Assembly (NCBI RefSeq): GCF_010093815.1
Contig: NW_022985552.1
Coordinates: 868,001-932,000 of the forward strand
Origin: Pseudovirgaria hyperparasitica
Taxonomy: Eukaryota; Ascomycota; Dothideomycetes; Acrospermales; Acrospermaceae
Length of the DNA stretch: 64,000 nt
Direction of reading: 5' to 3'
Below, in pieces: positions 20,101-32,100 of this stretch (position 1 is the stretch's first letter; each line of letters begins with the position of its first letter). Both the position numbers and the translations under genes were made by a program. A model generated the notes under the pieces. That model was not told the origin of the DNA and made no database searches. It worked only from the letters and a program-made list of their open reading frames with translations.

Positions 20101-22690
20101 TCATCCTCGTTCTCCTGGTGTGGACGGCCTGCGGTCCCTCCATCCGCTATCTCGTCTTCTTTCCTCCGTCAGCTCCACCCTTGGCGAGCTGCTCGGCGCT
20201 GATGCATCCACTGCAAATGAGGACACACCTTTATGGCCGGTACCGCTGCCTCCTTTCGCGTTCGGGGCTGTTGCTCTTCTAAGCAATGGGGAGGGTGCTG
20301 CACGATTATGCTGCTGCGTAGCCATGCCAGATTCACGACCAGACATCGGACCATCCATAGCACTTCTTCGGCCGGCGGTCAGACTCGATTGCGATCCCCA
20401 ATGTTGGTGGTAGGTAGGCGAGGGCGAGGAAGGCGAGTGTCCGTGGTATGGAGTACTCTGAAGTAAACGTGGGCTGTCGCGTGGCAAAGACGTCGGAGAC
20501 GGCGAGAAGCGCGTGTCTGCATCATGAATACCACGGCCACCATCGTAGTACCGATCATCACCAGGGTAGTCTTCGCTGGTGGCGTAGTGTCGATTGTCAT
20601 AATTCTTGTCGTCGTGTGCTTGTGCGAGGTATGCCTCGCCACGGCGCTTTATGGGGCTCTCATCGTATGGATCGAAACCAACACGACGCCGGGCATCACG
20701 ACGAACACGTTGCCGGAGATCAGTATCGCCGCCAGCCCCGACCGTGGACGACTCGGAAAGGAAAAAGGTGAGGAGCTCGTCTGGAATGGCAAGATGAGAT
20801 GTCTGCTGAAATTGCTGTAATGATGTGAGGCGAATGAGCATCTCCAGTAGCGATAGCGAGGTACGAATAATGGGCATAGGCAAGGGGTTGACGGTTGATT
20901 CTTGAGAAGTGTAGGAAGTGTGCTTGTCAGGTGAAAGGATCACTTGCGAGGCGACAGAGTCCTTGCACGGCGTTTGAGGCGTCGGATTTGATGCCGGGGA
21001 ACTGCGGAAGTTGAGTCGAGAAAAAGCAGACATGAGAGTCGGCTCGACGGATGAGCGACGAGACCAAGAGTGCTGGGACGCGGGAGTCCCGGGCTGTGAG
21101 GACGGGATTTCACTTTCGTCCGCATCACCGTCGGAATCTGAGTCTATCGTGTCTTCCGTGTATACTTCAAAGGCGATCCATTCCGGGTCGAGATTAGGAG
21201 GTATTCGTTTCGATTGAACAGATGGGCTTTCTCCTAATAGTGTCTCACTTTGAGGCGTCTGGGGAGCGGGAGATTCTCGGTGCAATTGGGCATCGATTTC
21301 TGATTGCTCGTCCGGGTATTGTGGAGTTGATGGCAGGTCTTGCGGGGGACTTGAAGTGGCATATTCTTCGTATTGGTCTGCCGGAGGTGTCTGGCGTTGC
21401 ATCATTCGACGCGGAGGAATTGCGTTGATGTCCCGTTTAAGTAGGAGGACGGGACTGTTCGTCTCGCTGTCAGTCCCAATATTGAGCAATTTCGATGTGT
21501 CAGCGTAGAATATTTTGGATATCTCGTGTACGGGAATCAACTCGCGTATACCGGGCCTTTCGACACCCTCGTATGGAGCCGCGGGTTCTTCGTCGTCGTG
21601 TACACGACCGTCATCATAGTCTTCTACTATTAGGAGTTGATAAGCATATTCGTATGCTTTGCCGTCGCCAGACATGTTGCCCGCAGTTGCGGACGAGGCA
21701 GAATGCCGTCGACCATTGCGTGAGCACTGTTCTCCTGGGTAGTCATACACCTGATCCAGAGGCACGCGTTGTATCTTCAACCTGGCTTTATGTAAAACCT
21801 CCTGCCAGGTGTACTCTCTGCTACGTTGCTCCTGGGGCACGTGTCCGGCAAACAGCATCCACATCGAGACAATGAAGTCAGGACATATCTGCGCGCCTCG
21901 GGTGGGATTGACAGAGTACTGAGCATCACCTGAAGTGAGTAAGGTACTGGCTTGCAGTAGCCTGGAAGGAGAGATATGATCCGGCATTCTCGTTGTGAAG
22001 TTGACTCCCGAGGTTGCAATTGCTAGATTGATGTCAGGGACTGACCTTTCGATATGCTGAAGAAGATTTTTGATATCCGCAATGATCGATTTCAGCTCCA
22101 TTTGGCTTTGTACTGCAGATTTCGCCCTAGAACTACCTTGCCGTGCCAATTCTTCATCAGCAGCAGCTTTTGATAGGCGGACACCGAGAGTCTGAATGTC
22201 CCAACGCAAAGCTTTCGTCAAAGTAACTGCGGATTCGAGAGTCGTGTTGCCACGAGCTGCCATCATCTCGATCATGTCAATGGATGGAGAGATAATCTGC
22301 CATTGCGGTCAGTGCATGTTGTAGCTATCATCTAGGGTTTATTGACTCTGATTTTGCTTTCCAGACGCATCTGAAGGTTAACCAGCTCTGTCTTATCGCT
22401 GCTGCTCTTGACAGACTATATACAGTTTAGTAAAATGGTAACATTGCATTTCAGCCAAAATCTGTACCTTCAGCAGCCGACCACATTGCTGTATGGCGAA
22501 CCCGCTCGTTATCGTTATGCCAGTTCTGATGGCATAGTTCATAGCCTGCTGGGTCACCTTTGCGCCATGTTAGTATAGGATCATTGCCAAGGTGATGGCA
22601 GTGCCAGCCGCCAGCCCTGGCATCGCGATGGTCCTGGAACCTATTGAAAGGAATGTGCTCATGTCTGACCTTTGAAAGAAGAACCTCCAT
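20101..22690 (-). CDS. yrb30: RanGTP-binding protein, Yrb30 family
   Basis: Yrb30-type proteins bind Ran-GTP (Gsp1) and are linked to nucleocytoplasmic transport. The model has four exons (22690-22670, 22557-22468, 22415-22347, 22296-20101) and 791 residues. Every junction keeps phase 0. The spliced N terminus, starting MEVLLSKVTQQAMNYAIRTG, then RLLK and KIRIISPSIDMIEMMAARGN, matches the family pattern. Exon 1 is only 21 bases, and its intron has a perfect TACTAAC branch site. The RanGTP-binding domain covers about residues 1-270, including ISPSRLLQAS, TWQEVLHKAR and EISKIFYADTSKLLNIG. The C-terminal two thirds are disordered and S/P/D-rich, with no clear domain. Intron 3 has a weak GTCAAT donor. 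The gene is divergent from SUP35, with about 620 bases between the starts. Confidence 0.9.
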
Positions 22691-23309
22691 CTTGAGCGTA
22701 TGTTGGAGGACTGATATGAGGCCGAGTACGCTCAGGACGCGGAAGATTAGATGGAACAAAGCTATACTGCGTTTTGCAAGCGTCTTCAATGCACGGAATG
22801 CAAATCGCGCCGGAACTCCTTTTGAAATGGCATGGAGCTGGAGGCGAACAAGCTTCTGCGAAGAATAAAGCTGAAGGCGCCCACGTCGGGTGAAAAGATC
22901 ATGCATGCGACAATGTTGTGTACACACGGGGTGTAATGGGGACTAAACGGTCTACTGTGTATATTTAATGTCAAGTCCATCCATGGACCCATGGATTCAT
23001 GTCACGACTAACAGACAAAGCGCGTCCATTGTTTTGTGCAGGAAAAGGGCTTTCACGTGACTGCATAAAGAACATAACTTATGCACAAGTTCCTGCATAG
23101 TGCAGCCTAAGGACTTCCCAGCCTCCCCCGCAGTGCGCAGAGTGTCCCGCGCAGTGAGTCGCCACAATATTTGTGCCCCACCAGACCTTTAGGCTCGAGA
23201 AAATCAGCCCAACTTCTTATAACAACCAGATCTTAGTACAACACCGTCTTCGCATCCAGTCCCTTCATTCATTTCTTTCACTTCGGGAATCACACTATAT
23301 CTCGTCACT
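22691..23309. promoter_or_regulatory. shared divergent promoter region of yrb30 and SUP35
   Basis: About 620 bases lie between two ATGs in opposite directions. The part next to SUP35 has C/T-rich leader sequence (about 23240-23290). No specific factor site was identified; this is inference from gene orientation. Confidence 0.5.
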
Positions 23310-25490
23310 ATGGCCGACTTGAACTCATGGGAAGAGGACGAGCAGCTCGCTCAGCAGACTCAGCAAAATTTAAACGTGGGAAACCCGCAAACAAACGCTT
23401 TCAGACCAGGAGCCTCTTCCTTCACGCCAGGAGCCCAGTCTTTTACGCCGGGACAGCAGTTCCAGCAATATCCCCAGTATCAACAATACAACTACGGCCA
23501 GCAGACCGGGGGACAACCAGGTTATCCGCAATACCAGCAACAGTATGGTGGTCAGCAGGGGGTCTATTCACAATACAATCAAGCTTACAATCAAAATTAT
23601 AACCAATATGGACAACAGCATCAACAACAGCAGTACGGTGGCTACCAACAGCCACAGCAACCAACACGTGTGATGGCACGGCCACAAGGCAATGACGCTG
23701 CACAATCACCCGCGAACCCATCTACCGAAGCACCCAAAGCGAAGGTCCTCTCGATCGGTGGTGACTCGGCGCCCAAGGCGAAAACACTGTCCATTGGTGC
23801 TGACGGCGGTGCGAAAGTAGAAACTTCAGGAAAGACAAAGGTGCTAAGCATTGGGACGCCCGCAGTGCCCGCAAAAGAGAAGTCTGAGAAGGTGGAAAAG
23901 GCCGAGCAGGCACCGGCGGAAGCAGGGGCTAAAGCTGCTGCAGTTAAGGCTATCGAGAAGACGGGCGAGCCTACCGGAAACGAACCGACGTCTGGGAGGA
24001 CGTCGCCAACTCCTTCGTCGGGTCGTGATAGTCCCACAGGGAAGGAAAAGGCCGCTTTGAAAAAAGAGGCAGATGCCGTCGCGAAAGAGCAGGAAGCGGA
24101 CGTCGATGAAGCGACTCTTGCTGAGATGTACGGCAAGGAGCATGTCAACGTTATCTTCTTGGGACACGTCGATGCTGGAAAGTCGACACTTGGAGGTAGC
24201 ATTCTTTATGCGACCGGCATGGTGGATGAGCGGACCATGGATAAGTACAAGCGGGAGGCTAAAGAGGCGGGCAAAGAAACCTGGTATCTTTCATGGGCAC
24301 TGGATCTGAACAAGGAAGAGCGTGCACAGGGTAAAACTATCGAAGTAGGACGTGGTTTCTTCGAGACAGAGAAGCGAAAGTACTCGGTCTTGGATGCACC
24401 AGGGCATAAAACCTATGTACCAAACATGATTGGTGGTGCATCGCAAGCGGACGTCGGCATCTTGGTCATCTCGGCACGTAAAGGCGAGTATGAGACTGGA
24501 TTCGAAAAAGGCGGACAGACCCGCGAACACGCTATGCTTGCAAAGACACAAGGTGTAAACAAGCTCATTGTGGCCGTAAACAAGATGGACGACGTGACTG
24601 TGGAGTGGAGTGAGGACCGGTTTAAGGAGTGCACAACAAAGCTTGCACTGTACTTGAAGGGTGTGGGTTACAATCCCAAGACTGACATCACATATATGCC
24701 AATATCAGCTCAGGCCACGATTGGTATCAAAGACCGCGTGCCAAAGGAGACTGCGCCCTGGTGGAACGGTCCATCACTGCTCGAATACCTCGACAACATG
24801 CAGACACTAGAGCGAAAGGTCAATGCACCATTCATGATGCCAATAGCTGCCAAATACCGTGATCTCGGGACCATGATTGAGGGCAAAATCGAGTCAGGTG
24901 TCATACAAAAGACGAAGAGTTACCTTATGATGCCTAATCGCGCCACCGTGTCACTTTCAGCGTTATACGGCGAGACTGAAGATGAAATACCACACGCCAC
25001 ATGTGGTGACCAAGTCCGAATCCGAATCCGTGGTGTCGAAGAAGAGGATATTCTACCTGGTTTTGTGCTTTGCTCGCCGAAGCGCCCAGTCCATAATGTC
25101 TCTGCATTCGAGGCACAGATTGTACTCCTTGACATCAAAAGTATTCTGAGCGCAGGATTCAACTGCGTGCTACATGTACACTCAGCAACCGAGGAGATTA
25201 CATTTACGAAACTGTTGCACAAACTTGAGAAGGGCACTGGACGCAAGAGCAAGAAAGCTCCAGGATTCGCCACCAAGGGTATGTCCATCATCGCTCGGTT
25301 GGATATTACTGGTGGAGCAGGCTCGGTGTGTGTTGAGAGATATGAAGAATATCCACAGCTTGGACGATTCACATTGCGTGATCAGGTGAGTGACTTGCGA
25401 TGTACATGATATCGTCAACAGGACTGACCACAATTTCAGGGACAAACAATCGCCATCGGCAAGATCACAAAGCTGATCACCGAGCCTTGA
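23310..25490 (+). CDS. SUP35: translation termination factor eRF3
   Basis: eRF3 is the GTPase partner of eRF1 at stop codons. The model has two exons (23310-25385, 25440-25490) and 708 residues. The N domain (about residues 15-115) is rich in Q, N, Y and G with repeats like PQYQQYNYGQ, the prion-like composition of yeast Sup35. An M domain rich in K, E and A follows, containing repeated VLSIGGDSAPK-like blocks. The GTPase domain begins near residue 280: G285-HVDAGKST (G1), DAPGHKTYVPNMIGGASQAD (G3) and NKMDD (G4). Beta-barrel domains 2 and 3 complete the protein, ending ITKLITEP. The last intron has a GTGAGT donor, a CTGAC branch site and a TTTCAG acceptor in phase 0. Confidence 0.97.
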
Positions 25491-25878
25491 ATCATGGAGA
25501 CTTGGTTATGATACACCATTGCATGTCTCGAGTAAGGGCTCATTGAAGCATAGAGGTTGGAGACCATGCATGAATATGGAGCATGTTCAGGAGTACTCGT
25601 CATGCCTTTTTTGGGGTATGATCAGGTTAAGATAGACAAGTTTCAAAAAATAGTCAAACATATTTTGAGCGTCATCGGCGTTACATGGGTTGATATTGAG
25701 CTTGCAAGCAGGAAGCTGAGCAGCGTATCGTGCCGTGCACAGACAAAGCAGATAACAGATATGATCTGAATATATTCAAAAAGATTTCACGCTAACTCGG
25801 GGGTATAGAACGCCAACCTAATGCTAATACCAACACGCCGTTACCATGCGTCCAGAAGCCCAAGCAGCACTTATTCAA
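25491..25878. other. 3' intergenic region between convergent genes
   Basis: This A/T-rich stretch between SUP35 and the saf4 homologue has no credible gene, and I see no repeat or RNA. Confidence 0.6.
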
Positions 25879-26898
25879 TCATTCTGACTCGTAAGCCACG
25901 AGCGCGGATGCTGTCATCTCCTTGTCTGATTCCTGGTTGCTCGTAGAGACGAGAGACTTCTTGATTCCCAAGAACGGCCTTACTGGCTTGGGAGTTTTGC
26001 TGATTCGGAAAGGATCCAGTGCCGCACGTGTATTTCCCTGTAGCTGTTTCTGAAGCTTGACTTTCCTCCCAGCAGCCTCTTTCTTTGCCTTCGTGAGACC
26101 AATCATAACACCTTCTTTCGCATCCGAATCAGCCAAGGCGAATAGAGGTTTCGCAGCAAGGTCTTCGCCATCCGCAGCGCCAAACTCAATAAGCCCCGCG
26201 CGCGCACGATCACCCTCCGTCTCATCCACAATCTCAAACTCCTCTCCAAACCCATACCTATCCCGTATCCTCCCCCGCTCCTCCTCCTGCCCAGCCCTCA
26301 CCTTCCGATCCTTCCTAAACCCGCTCCTCAGCCTCTTACTCGCCGCATACGGATCCTTCCAGTCCTTCTCCCGCGCAGCATACAACTCCTCCACCCTCTC
26401 CCTACTCTCCCGCACCTTCGCCTTCTCCTCCACCTTGCCCTCCAAGCTCGCAAACGCATCGCTCCGCCTCTTCGCCCGCTCCTCCTCGCTCAGAAACCTG
26501 CCCTCACCTACCCCTCCCTCTTCATCATCAGCAGAAGCAGCAGCAGCCCCATAATCCCGCTTCCGGCCGCCCTCGTACACCACATAGTCTGCCCTGCCCG
26601 GATCCGTACGGATCTCGACCGCGCCCCCGCACACGCTGTGCTTCATGCGGAAGCTCCAGATCGGCGTGGAGAAGTACATGCCGATCTTCTTCTTTTCGGC
26701 ATTGAAGCGTACGCCTTGTGGGATGATGGTTTCGGCGGGGCAGTGCGCGCACCAGACGTGGAAGGGCATCTCGAAGCGGACGATTTGCGAGCCGGCTGGG
26801 GTGCGCTTTTGGGTGGTCTTGAGGGTTGAGGAGGAGTTGAAGCGGGGCGGGGAGGTGGTGGAGGGCGGGTAGTACCGGCCCATGTTGAAGCCCTGCAT
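25879..26898 (-). CDS. saf4: CWC16/Saf4 (CCDC130-like) splicing factor
   Basis: The family comprises Yju2/CCDC94 and Saf4/CCDC130 proteins that associate with the spliceosome. The product is 339 residues in a single exon. It begins MQGFNMGRYYPP, and the conserved core is RFEMPFHVWCAHC, then GVRFNAEKKKIG and STPIWSFRMKH, closer to CCDC130 than to Yju2. C50 and C53 form the first half of the metal site. The second half has C90 but His at 87, where human CCDC130 has Cys. I believe fungal members share this His, so it is probably not a defect. The middle is a charged coiled coil (EEERAKRRSDAFASLEGK...), and the C-terminal region is basic and disordered. Confidence 0.88.
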   Translation of the reverse strand: MQGFNMGRYYPPSTTSPPRFNSSSTLKTTQKRTPAGSQIVRFEMPFHVWCAHCPAETIIPQGVRFNAEKKKIGMYFSTPIWSFRMKHSVCGGAVEIRTDPGRADYVVYEGGRKRDYGAAAASADDEEGGVGEGRFLSEEERAKRRSDAFASLEGKVEEKAKVRESRERVEELYAAREKDWKDPYAASKRLRSGFRKDRKVRAGQEEERGRIRDRYGFGEEFEIVDETEGDRARAGLIEFGAADGEDLAAKPLFALADSDAKEGVMIGLTKAKKEAAGRKVKLQKQLQGNTRAALDPFRISKTPKPVRPFLGIKKSLVSTSNQESDKEMTASALVAYESE

Positions 26899-27454
26899 TG
26901 CGGCGGTTTGGGACGCGCAGGGCGTGGGAATGTTAGGGTGTGTTTACGCGGTTGTGGGTTGTTGTGTTGAAGAAGTGTCGGCGGCGTAATGGAGTTGTAG
27001 AATTCCAGGTTGGTGCTTAGAAGGGTCCACGCCAAGCTATCTATCTAGCCAATCAAATTTGTTTTAGTGGCACTAGTGCCCTTGTAGTCAAGCCTTAGTC
27101 GAGGAATGGTTATCAATACTGCAGAAAGATTATACTGAAATTGTCATCGACATTGCTAAGCTATACACGTAACTATACTGATAATATTGCATTGAATGAT
27201 ATGGCCTATTGTGTTCCTGCTATGTCCCAGGCTTGCTCGATTCAGAGATTCTTGAGCCAGACTTATATCAGGCATGCCTCCAGTCATGAAGAAGAGGAGA
27301 GTGTCGGCCAGCCAAACGCCCCTTGAAATACCCAGATCCCGAAGCCAGTTCTCCTGAATAAAACACCGGAGCCTATTGCGGCTAGACAAAACCAATGAAA
27401 ATTGCTTATACGCTATAGAATGCTGGGACTCGTATGTGACCCCAAAAGACGACT
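26899..27454. other. intergenic region, no supported gene
   Basis: This is the promoter region of the saf4 homologue and the 3' flank of UBC8. The open frame at 27141-27326 has no family signal. Confidence 0.6.
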
Positions 27455-28012
27455 TCAGATCTCGTCCATGTTTCCCGTTGGCTCTTCATCGCCGGACTCG
27501 TAGCTCCCGACAGAGCTCATCTCGTCGTCCTCCCCGCTATCCTCGTCGGCCTCATCAGCAGCATCTTTGGAGGCGTATTTGACCACATATTCCTTGACTT
27601 TCGCGTCGTAGCTCTTTGGCTCTCGCATGAGCAAAGCCGCTGCTTCGCCGTTGAGTGGATCCGTCGGATTTGGGTAACGAAGGAGTTGAGGCAGGAAGAC
27701 TTCGAAGATATTGACCATGTCGTACATGGGCGACCATGTTTGGTTGATAACATCGAGACAGACAGAGCCGGACAGCTCATCAATGTTGGGATGGAATATA
27801 CGGTTTACGAAGCCAATACTGGGACTCTTGTATGGGTACTGGTCAGGTAGTTCAACATGGATCTTCCAGAGACCACCTTGGAATGGTGTCTCTTCAGGAC
27901 CCTTGAACCGAACGTAGAACTCTTGCATGTTGTCATTGACCAGAGTTACCTCATAGTCGCTCATTAGCATCTTCATGACATCTGTCTCGATCCGACGCTT
28001 CGGACTGCTCAT
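27455..28012 (-). CDS. UBC8: ubiquitin-conjugating enzyme E2, UBE2H/Ubc8 type
   Basis: Ubc8 is the E2 of the GID/CTLH pathway in yeast, which degrades gluconeogenic enzymes. The product is 185 residues in one exon. The UBC fold is complete: [14 protein letters not shown], then [16 protein letters not shown] with catalytic Cys85, then QTWSPMYD. The C-terminal tail after residue 150 is strongly acidic ([15 protein letters not shown]), as in known Ubc8 and UBE2H proteins. There is no sign of an intron or defect. The region before the start (28013 onward) is probably its promoter. Confidence 0.95.
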   Translation of the reverse strand: MSSPKRRIETDVMKMLMSDYEVTLVNDNMQEFYVRFKGPEETPFQGGLWKIHVELPDQYPYKSPSIGFVNRIFHPNIDELSGSVCLDVINQTWSPMYDMVNIFEVFLPQLLRYPNPTDPLNGEAAALLMREPKSYDAKVKEYVVKYASKDAADEADEDSGEDDEMSSVGSYESGDEEPTGNMDEI

Positions 28013-29183
28013 CTTGCCGCCTCTAATATGTTTCGTGTCTGGCTGGCTCGATGGATTACAAGGACGGAAGTAAAGACGTGATCGATATCGAAGGAGGCTC
28101 TTCTACAGTATATCCCTCTCTGGCTCTGGCCGGCTTCAGAGACTTCGTAAGTTAGGTATTCTCCTGCTGGTGGCGCTGTGTTGAGGTCAAATGAGTACCG
28201 TGATCGGAAAATGGCTGCTTAGGAAAGCTTCGTTGCGATCTAGGCTCCAGGAGGCTGTGAGTGCTGTGGCTAAGGCAGTTTGTAGCTGGCGAAGAAGTCA
28301 AGCAGGACAAGGACAGATGTGGTGGATTGAGTATGTGATAGATAGAAGAGCTGTAGGAGTCAGAGTGCTTGAAACGTGGATGATGGACACGGCGGGCTGC
28401 GGGTATGGTCTACCTAGCTGGTCAGGGAAGTCGTCACGCAAGCAAGGAGGCACGGGCAGATCGATGTTAACGCCGTCTCTCTGTCGGTCATACTGTCGGT
28501 GCGCAGTGGGGAAGAGACAGGAGACCGCATGACCGTACATCACGTGGAGCAATCGGATAAGGACTCTAATTACTGTTCTTGTTACGGAACATACTGACAG
28601 ATGATTCGCAGGTCTGATTTGCGCATTGAAGCCCGACAATGGCAGCTAAAGGTCCCGCCGCAGTTTCATGAGGATCTTGGGAGGGGCCGGGATGAGGGGG
28701 ATAATTATAAGGCATCCAGGCGATAAGGCCAAATATAAGGCAGCTATGTGCTAATGCGTGCGCGTGTTGTCGCGTTGCTGGGAAACGCAACTTGGCGGCA
28801 GCTGCCTAGAACAGAACTCTGTATACTGGGACGGACGAGCGACCACACACTGCATCACCAACATATATCTAGCTATTCCTAGGTCTACAGCGCATTCTGG
28901 CTGAACGGTATGTGATTCACAGCTCTTTTGCTGCCTTCTACCATACAATTCCTCATTGCAATGATCGATCCTAATTGCGTCACCCCAATATAGGCATCGT
29001 AAATTCCAGCCTACCGGGGGCCCTTTTCGTCCGCGAAATACTCTGCACTCGCCAGAAAAGCCCCGATTTCCGTCTCCACGGTATCCTGTCCGGCTGTCGG
29101 TCGAGTTTCATCACTCCGAAAGCAGCACAAGCAGCGACACTTGCATCAGTACCACAACTTCGCGGAACAATCACAGAAAGAGG
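28013..29183. other. divergent promoter region, no supported gene
   Basis: About 1.17 kb lie between UBC8 (-) and the SNF2-type gene (+). Open frames at 28191-28532 and 28975-29511 have atypical composition, and the latter overlaps the SNF2 start in another frame. No RNA gene was found. Confidence 0.55.
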
Positions 29184-32100
29184 ATGGCGAACGATCCGAG
29201 GCAGAAGAGCAATGTGCCTCTTCAACCATCATCGTCGACAAATCTCAACGCTCGTGTGGAGACACCAGAATTTGGCAAGACCAGTCCGATACGCAATCCT
29301 CTCAACAGGGCGAACAACTACAACCACGTTTTCAATGTTCCAAAACCTGGACAGCCACGGGCAGAGCACCACCGTGCTCATCCGCCAGCACAAAAGGCAC
29401 CAACTACCCCAGAAAGCCCGTTCACACCCGAGGCGAGCAGTACACCGTGGAATCGGGCTGCGCCGCGACCACTGGGCGCAGACGTGCCAACAATGTCTTG
29501 GGATTCGATGAAATTCCCGGACGTGATGGAAATACCACGCCCAGCAAACTTCCCAATAGCCCCTAAAGCGAAGCCCGTGCCTATATCAAGACCAACGAAT
29601 CCTGCACAGTATGATTCGGTTCGGATCATCCCCATGCATCCCGTTCATGCTTCTTCGCAGATTCCTGTCGATTTGACGCACAGGGACGAAGATGACAGTT
29701 TTGATCCCAACGCAGCTCTGCAGGATGATCGATTTGGTGCCCCTGATCCGTTGATGTACGTTGATGCCGCGAAAGCGAGTGAAAACATCAAGGCTTTGCT
29801 GGAGGGTGCTTTTGAGAATGATGATGATGATCAGCCCAAGATGCGACTACGAAAGAGGAAGCAAGCAACGAAAAAGACAGACGAGCTGGAATCGCTTGCC
29901 AACAAGCTGAACGCCCTGAAGGTCAAGGCAGAGTCACAAAAAGACGAAGCCGATGAAGAAGAGGACGAGGAAGATGACGGATCGGTCGAGGGCCTGAAGG
30001 TCAAATTGCTTCCGCATCAAGTTGCCGGTGTTACTTGGATGCTAGACAAAGAGGCCGGCGTACGCAAGAAGAACGGGGTCCTTCCTAAAGGCGGCATTCT
30101 GGCCGATGACATGGGTCTTGGTAAAACGATACAGTCACTTGCCCTCATCTTACAGAATCCCAGGCCATCAGAAGAGGAGCTTTCAAAAGACCCCAAACGC
30201 AAGATTGCTCAGGACGTAGCCAAATGCACACTAGTGGTAGCACCGCTTGCGCTAATCAAGCAATGGGAATCAGAAATCAAGACCAAAATCCAATCTGGAT
30301 ATGAACTTAAAGTCCTTGTCCATCACGGCCCTTCTAGGACGAAGCGCGCTGCGGAGCTCAAGAAATACGATGTCGTAGTCACGACTTATCAAATTATGGC
30401 ATCAGAACATGCAAATAGCGAGGCGGATGGCAAAGGCATTCAAACTGGCTGCTTCGGCGTCAACTGGTATCGTATCATCTTGGACGAAGCGCATACTATC
30501 AAGAATCGGAACGCAAAAATGACGCAGGCCTGCTACGCTTTGAGATCGCATTACCGATGGTGTCTCACTGGAACCCCAATGCAGAATAATCTTGATGAAC
30601 TCCAGTCTCTCATCCGATTCCTTCGCATTAAGCCATATAACGAGATGGTCGCTTGGAAGGATCAGATTACCGGCCCCATGAAGAACGGACGTGGAGGACT
30701 CGCGATGAAGCGGCTTAATTTCTTTTTGAAAGCCTTCATGAAACGTCGAACGAAGGATGTTTTGAAGGAGGAAGGCGCTCTGGTTCCAGGCGGCAAGGTC
30801 AAAGAAGGTGATGACACACCTAAGTTCAAGATCGTAGAGCGCAAAGTTGAAATAGTTGTTTGCAAGCTGAATGGTAGTGAGAGGCGTTTCTACGATCGCC
30901 TGGCCGATCGTGCAGAAAGTCGACTCAAAGAGATGATGGGTGCGGAGAAGCAGGACTATATTGGTGCTTTGGTTCTACTTCTTCGACTGCGCCAGGCCTG
31001 CAATCATCCAGAGTTGATGACGTACTCGCTGAAAAGAGATAAGGATGCTCTGACTACCGGCTCCAAGCCTGATAATCAATCAGCCCAAGGCTCAACTAAG
31101 GATGACTTGGACGACCTTGCCAATATGCTTGGAGGTCTTGCAGTCGAAACTAAGCAATGTGACGTGTGTCAAGTGGATATGTCGAAAGATGAGACCGCTT
31201 CTGGAGCAGTGCGCTGCACAGACTGCGAGAGCGACCTTAAAGCTCAGAGGAGACAGCATAAAAAGAAGAAGCGGGATTTGAAGAAGTCGAAGAAAACTCC
31301 AGAAGATTGTACTGGCAACGACATCGCTGGCAGTGAAGACGAAGACGAGGCTGAAGATGCAGCTGTTAGTAAGAGCTCTGGCGCCAAAACAAACCGACGA
31401 CGTCGAGTTGTTACTGACAGCGATGACGATGACGATGAAGGCGAGTGGATTGTCCCTGAGAGCGACCGACAGAAAATAGATCTAGGCAAAGCCGGTGGAA
31501 CCGACGATGAAGACGCAGAAGGAGGTGGTGATACGCTTGGCTCAGTTGACTCTGTGAGCGATGAATCCGGAGAAGAGGACGATTCCTTCATCTCGCAAGA
31601 CAGCGCCATAAAACACAAAGCACATACAGCTAACGAGGAAGAAGCGTCAGACAATCAAAGCGGCAGTGAGGATGATGACAACGATTCGTCCACAACTGAC
31701 GATTCCGATGAGTCTGTGGTGGCATACCAAGGCAAGAAGAGTATGCACATTGAAGCGTCAAGTAAGATTCGTGAGCTTCTTGCGATCCTGCACAGGGAGT
31801 CCCCTTCACACAAAGTCATTGTCTTCTCACAGTTCACTTCTATGCTCGACCTCATTGAACCATTCCTACGGCGGGACCGTTTCAATTTCGCACGTTACGA
31901 CGGTGGTATGCGTAACGATCTGCGCGAGGCTAGTCTAGAAAAGCTTCGCAACGATGAGCGTACAAGAGTTCTGCTTTGCAGTTTGAAATGTGGAAGCTTG
32001 GGCCTCAACTTGACTGCAGCAAGCAGAGTTGTCATTGTCGAGCCTTTCTGGAATCCCTTTGTTGAAGAACAAGCTATCGACCGAGTACACCGTCTGAATC

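Noticed and set aside
28191-28532. Open frame upstream of the SNF2-type gene
   Set aside because: Composition unlike the neighbouring genes and no recognisable domain.
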